A DNA stretch of 64,000 nt. Origin: Thiodiazotropha sp040793985 (GTDB lineage Bacteria; Pseudomonadota; Gammaproteobacteria; Chromatiales; Chromatiaceae). Both the position numbers and the translations under genes were made by a program. The stretch lies in the NCBI GenBank assembly GCA_040793985.1, contig JBFNJI010000003.1, forward strand, positions 124,001 through 188,000, written 5' to 3'. Of this stretch, positions 58,532 through 64,000 are shown one piece after another. The notes under the pieces are model-generated. The model was not told the origin of the DNA, did not search any database, and worked only from the letters and a program-made list of their open reading frames with translations. The first letter of the stretch is position 1. The number at the start of each line of letters is the position of its first letter.

Positions 58532-59710
58532 TCACTCAAGCCACAGCAGCGCACTATCCTTGATCTGCTGCCAGATATTGCCGTCAGCGATGCTCTTCAG
58601 TGCGATCAGGGGGACATAGGTAACAGGTTCGCCATTCAGGGTGACGCTGACCTGGCCGAGTACCTCACCCTGTTTGATCGGTGCCATGATCTTCGGTTCT
58701 ATCTCCATGCTGGCATTGAGATTTTTGTATTGATGACGGGGAATGGTGACATTCAGATCCTGGTCGAGACCGAGGGGTAGTTTCTCTTTCTCCCCTTTCC
58801 AGATGCGTGCCCGGTTGAGCACCTCCCCTGCGCTGTAGAGCTGATGGGTCTCATAGAAGCGAAATCCGTAATTGAGCAGGCTTTGGCTGGCCTTGGCCCT
58901 GGCTTCCTCGCCCTTGGTCCCCATCACCACGGAGATCAGGCGCATATTCTCCCGCTGGGCAGAGGCGACCAGGCAATAGCCGGCGGCTTCGGTATGTCCG
59001 GTTTTGATGCCATCCACACTCTCATCCCGCCACAGCAGCTTGTTTCTGTTGTGCTGTTCTATTTCATTGAAGACAAATGATTTGTCCCGGTACCAAGGAT
59101 AATATTCCGGAAAATCCCGGATCGTGGCCGCTGCCACCTTGGCGATATCCGACGGTGTGGTGTAGTGGTCGTCGTGGGGGAGCCCGGTGCTGTTGACGAA
59201 GTGTGTGTTCGACATCCCGAGACGACTGGCATGGTTGTTCATCAGTTCAGCAAAGGTGGCCTCACTGCCAGCGATATGCTCGGCGAGGGCGACACAGGCA
59301 TCGTTGCCGGACTGGATGATCATGCCTTTGATCAGATCGATGACCTTGACCTTCTTTCCAACCTCGATGAACATGCGCGATCCCGGCGTACGCCACGCCT
59401 TTTCGCTGATTAGCACCCTGTCCTCCAGGTTGATATTGCCCTGTTTCAATTCACTGAAGACCGCGTAGGCAGTCATGATCTTGGTCAGGCTGGCGGGTTC
59501 GAGTCTGTTTTCCGTACCCTTTGCGGCGAGTCGCCGGCCGCTGTGAAAATCGACCAGCAGATAACCCGAGGCCGAGACCTCCGGGGGGGCGGGGGTCGGC
59601 GATACCGCATGGGCTGGGAAGGCGACTAGGAAAAATAGCCATAACAGCGTTTTGTTTAACTGGCTGTGGAAGTGGTAAAGATGCATAGGTGTGTGTTGGG
59701 TGGCTGGCAT
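58532..59710 (-). CDS. dacA: D-alanyl-D-alanine carboxypeptidase (PBP5/6 type)
   Basis: A 392-residue protein (ATG 59710; ATG 59686 is also possible). A signal peptide ends in FPAHA. Counting from the first ATG, SLTK at residues 74-77 holds the catalytic serine. QSGNDACVALAEH is the SGN box and DGIKTGHTEAAGYC the KTG box. The C-terminal PBP5 beta domain and a final amphipathic helix (WQQIKDSALLWLE) anchor it to the inner membrane from outside. It trims pentapeptides and so limits cross-linking. Follows rlpA by 25 bp. Confidence 0.94.
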   Translation of the reverse strand: MPATQHTPMHLYHFHSQLNKTLLWLFFLVAFPAHAVSPTPAPPEVSASGYLLVDFHSGRRLAAKGTENRLEPASLTKIMTAYAVFSELKQGNINLEDRVLISEKAWRTPGSRMFIEVGKKVKVIDLIKGMIIQSGNDACVALAEHIAGSEATFAELMNNHASRLGMSNTHFVNSTGLPHDDHYTTPSDIAKVAAATIRDFPEYYPWYRDKSFVFNEIEQHNRNKLLWRDESVDGIKTGHTEAAGYCLVASAQRENMRLISVVMGTKGEEARAKASQSLLNYGFRFYETHQLYSAGEVLNRARIWKGEKEKLPLGLDQDLNVTIPRHQYKNLNASMEIEPKIMAPIKQGEVLGQVSVTLNGEPVTYVPLIALKSIADGNIWQQIKDSALLWLE

Positions 59711-59735
59711 AGTGATGCGCTATTTTATAAATCCG

Positions 59736-60596
59736 TTAACGAATGACAACATGGGGATCGGCAATACCGAGCTTGGCTAGTCGTTGACTGAGATGATCGG
59801 CGAGTTCCACGCTGGCGATGGGCCCCACCTGTACCCGGTAGACCGGACGTTCGGGATTTTCGCTGTCTTCTATGAGTACATCGGTTTGCAATTGTTCCTC
59901 AAGTCTTCTTTTCAGGCGTTGCGCATTCTCAGGGCTGCCGAAGGCACCGACCTGGAGAAAGAGTTCCGGCAGCATGTTTCCTTTTCTCAGCTTCATCGGT
60001 TTTGTCGCGACGGCCTTTTTCGGACGTTCCGGATCGAGACTTACCACCTCGACCAGGCCCGTACCCTGACCGGTAATACCGAGCTTCCAGGCCGCGGTAT
60101 AGGAGAGGTCGATCAGGCGGTTATCGTGAAATGGACCGCGATCGTTGACCTTTACCACCACGCTGCGGTTGTTTTTCAGATTGGTAACGCGCACATAACT
60201 CGGTAGTGGCAGGGATTTGTGCGCCGCGGTCATGGCGTACATGTCATAGGTCTCACCGCTGCTGGTGCGCTGGCCGTGAAACTTGCTGCCATACCATGAG
60301 GCGATGCCGCGTTCGCTGTAGCCCTTGTAATCATCGAGGGTGTGGTAGCGCTTGCCGAATACCACGTAGCTCTCCGGGTTGCCGTAACGGCTCCGTGGCT
60401 CCGCCTTGGGAACCGCATCGGGTATGGCTTCGATATTGGCGGGAGGCGGATGACGATGGCTGATGCCGTCCTGGGTGGATACCCGTGCTACCCTGCCGGT
60501 GCTGCAAGCGCTGATAAGCGCCATGCCGACGACCGCGATGATCGCAGTCAGCAGCGAATTCCTGGCGCTAGATCCTATGCTGTTTATCTGTATCAT
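59736..60596 (-). CDS. rlpA: Septal ring lytic transglycosylase RlpA
   Basis: A 286-residue lipoprotein with the lipobox ISAC, lipidated at Cys31. GIASWYGSKFHGQRTSSGETYDM and VRVTNLKNNRSVVVKVNDRGPF form the double-psi beta-barrel with the catalytic Asp. LFLQVGAFGSPENAQRLKRRL and VYRVQVGPIASVELADHL form a C-terminal SPOR domain that binds denuded septal glycan. It cuts naked glycan strands at the septum. Its start directly abuts the mltB stop. Confidence 0.94.
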   Translation of the reverse strand: MIQINSIGSSARNSLLTAIIAVVGMALISACSTGRVARVSTQDGISHRHPPPANIEAIPDAVPKAEPRSRYGNPESYVVFGKRYHTLDDYKGYSERGIASWYGSKFHGQRTSSGETYDMYAMTAAHKSLPLPSYVRVTNLKNNRSVVVKVNDRGPFHDNRLIDLSYTAAWKLGITGQGTGLVEVVSLDPERPKKAVATKPMKLRKGNMLPELFLQVGAFGSPENAQRLKRRLEEQLQTDVLIEDSENPERPVYRVQVGPIASVELADHLSQRLAKLGIADPHVVIR

Positions 60597-61595
60597 CTAC
60601 CTGGCTGTTTCCGCGGCCATCTTGGCGGCATGGATCTCCTGGCTTAGTTGATAGACCGCCATGGCGTAGAGGTTGCTGTGATTGTAGCGTGTTATGACGT
60701 AGAAATTGTGCAGTCCCAACCAATACTCATGCTTTTCACCTGCATCGAGCTTGACCAGGCTGGTCAGCGAGTCGGCGGCGGGTGTTTCGCCGCTTAGCGG
60801 CCGGACTCCTTTCGCCAGCAGCTTGCCAAGCTCGATACTGGGCTTCATACCCGCGTCAACGAAGGTCTGCAGATCCTCCCCGCCGACGGTGAGCAAGGTG
60901 ATCGGTTGGTTGGGTCTCCAGCCATGGGTTTTAAAGTAGCTTGCGACGCTGGCGATGACATCGGCCTTGCTGTTCCACAGGTCGCGTCTGCCGTCGCCGT
61001 CATGATCCACGGCATAGCGTCGGTAACTGCTGGAGATGAACTGAGGCATGCCCATGGCGCCGGCGTAGGAACCCGTTGCGCTTTCCCGGTCAACGCCCTC
61101 CTCTCGGGTAAGCAGCAGAAACTGCTCCAGTTCACGGCGAAAGAAATCGGCCCGCTTGGGATAGCCGAAGGCGAGTGTGGTGAGGGCATCGAGGACCCGG
61201 TAGCGGCCGGTGTGCTTACCATACCGCGTCTCTACACCGATGATGGCGACGATGATTTCCGCGGGTACCCCGTACTGTTCACTGACCGAGGCCAGCAGGG
61301 CTTCGTTCTGCCGCCAAAACTGAACTCCGCCAGCCACCCGGTCCGGCTTCAGGAATATGGCGCGATACTCATGCCAGGCCTTGGATTCCGCGGGGCGGGT
61401 GATCGCGGCGATGATATCGTCTCTGAACCTTGTGCCGTTCAACAACCGCTCGACTTGACCCGCATTGAAATTGTGTTTGCTCGCCATCTCCTGGGCAAAC
61501 TTCCTGAACTCGGTCGTCTGCTGCTGCGTATGGGCACAGGCGGCGGTGGTCAAAGCGAGGCTGGATAAGAGTAGGAGTCGGATAATAAGTCGCAT
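60597..61595 (-). CDS. mltB: Membrane-bound lytic murein transglycosylase B
   Basis: A 332-residue protein. The N-terminus (IIRLLLLSSLALTTAAC) is a probable lipoprotein signal, but the lipobox is not perfect. VAIIGVETRYGKHTGRYRVL holds the catalytic Glu. SYAGAMGMPQFISSSYRRYAVDHDGDGRRDLW is the MltB signature with its calcium-binding EF-hand-like loop, and LGLHNFYVITRYNHSNLYAMAV ends the domain. It cleaves glycan strands, making 1,6-anhydromuramyl ends. The gene sits between rodA and rlpA in this wall-growth operon. Confidence 0.94.
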   Translation of the reverse strand: MRLIIRLLLLSSLALTTAACAHTQQQTTEFRKFAQEMASKHNFNAGQVERLLNGTRFRDDIIAAITRPAESKAWHEYRAIFLKPDRVAGGVQFWRQNEALLASVSEQYGVPAEIIVAIIGVETRYGKHTGRYRVLDALTTLAFGYPKRADFFRRELEQFLLLTREEGVDRESATGSYAGAMGMPQFISSSYRRYAVDHDGDGRRDLWNSKADVIASVASYFKTHGWRPNQPITLLTVGGEDLQTFVDAGMKPSIELGKLLAKGVRPLSGETPAADSLTSLVKLDAGEKHEYWLGLHNFYVITRYNHSNLYAMAVYQLSQEIHAAKMAAETAR

Positions 61596-61602
61596 GATCG
61601 TT

Positions 61603-62736
61603 TTATGTAGGTAGTAGTTTTTTATGGGTGTGGATGGACATCAGCATACCGAAGCTGGCAAGAATGGTCACCAGGGAGGTACCGCCATAGCTGATCAGCG
61701 GCAAGGGTACACCGACAACCGGCAACAGTCCGGTAACCATCCCGGCGTTGACAAATAGATAGACGAAAAATACCAGCGACAGCGATCCGGCTAGGATTCT
61801 GCCGAAGGTGTCCTGGGCCTGGGTGGCGATATAGAGGCCACGCAAGATAATGAAGAGATACAGGGAGAGCAGCGCGAGTACGCCGACCAGGCCGAACTCC
61901 TCTGAGATTACCGAGAAAATGAAATCGGTGTGCCGTTCCGGGAGAAACTCGAGGTGGGACTGGGTGCCGTTGAGCCAACCCTTGCCACTGATGCCGCCGG
62001 AGCCGATGGCGATTTTTGATTGAATAATATGGTAGCCGGTGCCCAGCGGATCGCTCTCCGGGTTGAGGAAGGTCAGTACGCGCTGGCGTTGGTACTCGTG
62101 CATGAAGTACCAGGCAACCGGACCGAGGGCCGCCAGCAGCATGCCGATGGCGCTGATGACCCGCCAGCTGATACCGGCAAGAAACAGGGCGAAGGCGCCT
62201 GCGGTCGCCACCAACAGCGCAGTGCCGAGATCGGGCTGTTTCGCGATCAGCAAAACCGGAAACAGGGTGAACAGTCCGGCCAATATCAGTCTGGCGGGGT
62301 TGGGGGGCAGCCGATGCTCCGCCAGATACCAGGCGATCAGCATTGGCAGGGTAAGCTTGAACATCTCCGAGGGCTGAAAGCGGATGAACCCCAGGTCGAG
62401 CCATCGCTGCGCCCCCTTGCCCTCCTCACCGAATATGATTACCGAGATCAGCATCAGTATCCCCACTGTGTAGAGCGCGGGGGACCAGCGTCGTATATTG
62501 GCCGGGTGGATCTGTGCCAGGGCGAACATTGCAACAAACCCTATGCCCAGACGGACAAGCTGTTTTTGCAGCAGTACCAGCTCCTTGTCACCGGCGCTGT
62601 AGAGAACGGTCAGGCCGGCACCCGAGAGCAGGATAAGGCCGGTCAAGAGCGGCAGGTCGATATGCAGCCAGGCCAAAAGGCCGCTTGCCTGGGCCGGCTG
62701 TGATTCATAGAAGGTGACCTGGTTCCTACCCAGCAT
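61603..62736 (-). CDS. rodA: Peptidoglycan polymerase RodA (SEDS)
   Basis: A 377-residue SEDS membrane protein with about ten helices. GEEGKGAQRWLDLGFIRFQPSEMFKL and FLPERHTDFIFSVISEEFGLVGVLALL are SEDS signatures; the Asp in HTDFIF is needed for glycan polymerisation. MVTGLLPVVGVPLPLISYGGTSLV is the C-terminal signature. It polymerises lipid II with PBP2 in the elongasome. Its start overlaps the mrdA stop by 11 bp. Confidence 0.96.
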   Translation of the reverse strand: MLGRNQVTFYESQPAQASGLLAWLHIDLPLLTGLILLSGAGLTVLYSAGDKELVLLQKQLVRLGIGFVAMFALAQIHPANIRRWSPALYTVGILMLISVIIFGEEGKGAQRWLDLGFIRFQPSEMFKLTLPMLIAWYLAEHRLPPNPARLILAGLFTLFPVLLIAKQPDLGTALLVATAGAFALFLAGISWRVISAIGMLLAALGPVAWYFMHEYQRQRVLTFLNPESDPLGTGYHIIQSKIAIGSGGISGKGWLNGTQSHLEFLPERHTDFIFSVISEEFGLVGVLALLSLYLFIILRGLYIATQAQDTFGRILAGSLSLVFFVYLFVNAGMVTGLLPVVGVPLPLISYGGTSLVTILASFGMLMSIHTHKKLLPT

Positions 62737-64000
62737 CGTGATCTCCCAGCAGATAGCGATCCATGACCTTGCGCGCTATGGGTGCTGCGACGGAACCGCC
62801 ATGACCCCCGTTTTCCACCACCACGGCGATTGCGATACGCGGCTCCTCCACGGGTGCGAAGGCGATGAACAGGGCGTGATCGCGCTTACGCTTTTCCACC
62901 GTCTCTTCATCATACTCCTCATCCTGTTTTACGCTGAAGACCTGGGCGGTTCCTGTTTTTCCCGCGATCCGGTAGTGATCTGTCTGAATGGAACGCGCGG
63001 TACCACGGAGACCTTCTACAACTTGTGACATGGCACGGATGACCTGCTCCCAATGCGTGGGGTCGAGTTGATGCAGGTCGTCAATGATCTTCGGACTCTC
63101 CACCTCCGAGCCGTCTGGGTGTTCAATGGTGTGGACCACCCTGGGGCGGATATGGTGACCCTTGTTTGCCAGAGTGGCGGTGGCGGAGGCAAGCTGCAGG
63201 GGAGTGGCCAGAAAATAGCCCTGACCTATACCGACGATCAGGGTCTCGCCGGGGTACCAGGGTTCCCGCCGCCGTTGCTGCTTCCATTCCCGGCTCGGCA
63301 TCAACCCCGACAGTTCACCGTCCAGGTCGACCCTGGTCGGTTTTCCGAAGCCGAATCCCGAAAGGTACTCGTAGAGCCTGTCTATACCCAGGGTGCGGGC
63401 AAGCTCGTAGTAGTAGACATCGCAGGATTCGACGATTGCGCGTTCGAGATCGACTTTTCCATGGCCCCATTTCTTCCAGTCGCGGTACTTGTGATCCTTG
63501 CCGGGAAGCTGGTAGTAACCGGGGCAGTAGTTCTCCTGGCGGTAGCCAACCACATTGTATTCCAGGCCGGCGAGACCGATAAACGGCTTCACCGTGGAGC
63601 CCGGGGGATACTGCCCACGGATGGCGCGGTTGAAGAGGGGGTTGTCGAGAGAGGATTCCAGCTCTCGATAGGCCTTGGCGCTGATCCCCTCGACAAACAG
63701 GTTGGGGTCATATCCGGGTTTGCTTACCAGGGTAAGCACCCCACCTGTCTTGATATCGATGGCGGCGACGGCGCCATTGTAGTCGCCCAGGGCCTCCAGC
63801 GCCGTTGACTGCAGTTGCATATCCAGGAACAGGTGCAGGTTGTCACCAGGCCTCGGGGGTTGACTCTCAAGCACCCGCAGTACCCTGCCCTTGGCGTTGA
63901 CCTCCACCTGTTGCAGGCCGACCTGGCCATGCAGCATACCCTCGTAGCTCTTCTCAACACCGTTCTTACCGATGAAATTTGTGCCCCTGTAGTTGGATGT
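62726..64000 (-). CDS. mrdA: Penicillin-binding protein 2 (N-terminus beyond the window)
   Basis: The last 424 residues of a transpeptidase; the frame runs off the right edge with TNFIGKNGVEKSYE, the usual PBP2 sequence before its transpeptidase domain. IRGQYPPGSTVKPFIGLAG holds the active-site SxxK (Ser-Thr-Val-Lys), AIVESCDVYYYEL the SxD motif and HYRIAGKTGTAQV the KTG box. It cross-links peptidoglycan during cell elongation together with RodA, encoded just behind it. Signal anchor and pedestal domain are not visible. Confidence 0.96.
   Translation of the reverse strand, partial: TSNYRGTNFIGKNGVEKSYEGMLHGQVGLQQVEVNAKGRVLRVLESQPPRPGDNLHLFLDMQLQSTALEALGDYNGAVAAIDIKTGGVLTLVSKPGYDPNLFVEGISAKAYRELESSLDNPLFNRAIRGQYPPGSTVKPFIGLAGLEYNVVGYRQENYCPGYYQLPGKDHKYRDWKKWGHGKVDLERAIVESCDVYYYELARTLGIDRLYEYLSGFGFGKPTRVDLDGELSGLMPSREWKQQRRREPWYPGETLIVGIGQGYFLATPLQLASATATLANKGHHIRPRVVHTIEHPDGSEVESPKIIDDLHQLDPTHWEQVIRAMSQVVEGLRGTARSIQTDHYRIAGKTGTAQVFSVKQDEEYDEETVEKRKRDHALFIAFAPVEEPRIAIAVVVENGGHGGSVAAPIARKVMDRYLLGDHDAG

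Noticed and set aside
58248..58535. N-terminal extension of the lipB frame
   Set aside because: It overlaps ybeD entirely and shows no LipB similarity; GTG 58247 gives the normal length of about 215 residues.
1..64000. CRISPR arrays, prophage genes, transposases, tRNA and rRNA genes
   Set aside because: I looked for regularly spaced direct repeats, integrase/transposase motifs and RNA gene signatures in the intergenic stretches and saw none apart from 6S RNA and the riboswitch.

Overview
This window comes from a gammaproteobacterium. Several gene orders match those known from Escherichia coli and its relatives: fau - 6S RNA - zapA // ygfB - pepP - ubiH - ubiI - gcvT-gcvH-gcvP, lgt-thyA, folA/apaH/apaG, trxA-rho, and mrdA-rodA-...-rlpA-dacA-ybeD-lipB-lipA. 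The split gcvPA/gcvPB, coq7 in place of ubiF, a lysine-rich histone H1-like protein and moderately high GC fit a free-living or symbiotic sulfur-oxidiser-like lineage such as Chromatiales/Sedimenticolaceae. That placement is an inference; no marker gene here proves it. I see no tRNA, rRNA, CRISPR array, prophage or insertion sequence.

Layout. (1) 1-16591 is a cell-surface polysaccharide / LPS core region. It holds a truncated sulfotransferase, five glycosyltransferases (four GT4 and one GT9 heptosyltransferase), an O-antigen ligase-like membrane protein, a 1019-residue GT2-HAD fusion with a tiny ORF coupled behind it, a lipid A acyltransferase, and then hldE, msbA and waaA. Together these make ADP-heptose, add Kdo and core sugars, acylate lipid A and flip it to the periplasm. 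(2) 16658-22758 holds unlinked metabolic and envelope genes: an MscS channel, an FMN glutamate-synthase-like protein, rpiA and ilvA. (3) 23050-34527 holds the histone H1-like gene, fau, 6S RNA, zapA and a zapB-like gene. Divergent to these run ygfB, pepP and two ubiquinone hydroxylases, followed by a tandem glycine riboswitch and the whole glycine cleavage operon gcvT-H-PA-PB. (4) 34607-38042 holds a PfkB sugar/nucleoside kinase followed by moaB-moeA-moaD-moaE for molybdenum cofactor. (5) 38146-46178 is housekeeping: an HTH regulator, lgt, thyA, folA, apaH, a DUF2238 membrane protein, apaG, an ankyrin protein, a 53-residue membrane peptide, coq7, glcF and a 2Fe-2S ferredoxin-like protein. (6) 46459-55495 and on to 56605 holds a large Ig-like lipoprotein with EF-hand-like loops, a phospholipid-transport operon mlaF-E-D-B that lacks mlaC, trxA, rho, a MITE/REPIN-like element, a MurU-like nucleotidyltransferase, and a GCS2-type carboxylate-amine ligase next to an M14/aspartoacylase-family metallohydrolase. 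(7) 56629-64000 is one continuous minus-strand block for lipoate synthesis and cell-wall elongation: mrdA, rodA, mltB, rlpA, dacA, ybeD, lipB and lipA.

The observations most worth a second look are the GT2-HAD fusion with its ATGA-coupled 63-residue ORF, the GCS2/M14 pair, the glycine riboswitch abutting a terminator-like hairpin, a full-consensus CRP palindrome upstream of lgt, the missing mlaC, and two non-coding inverted-repeat elements.
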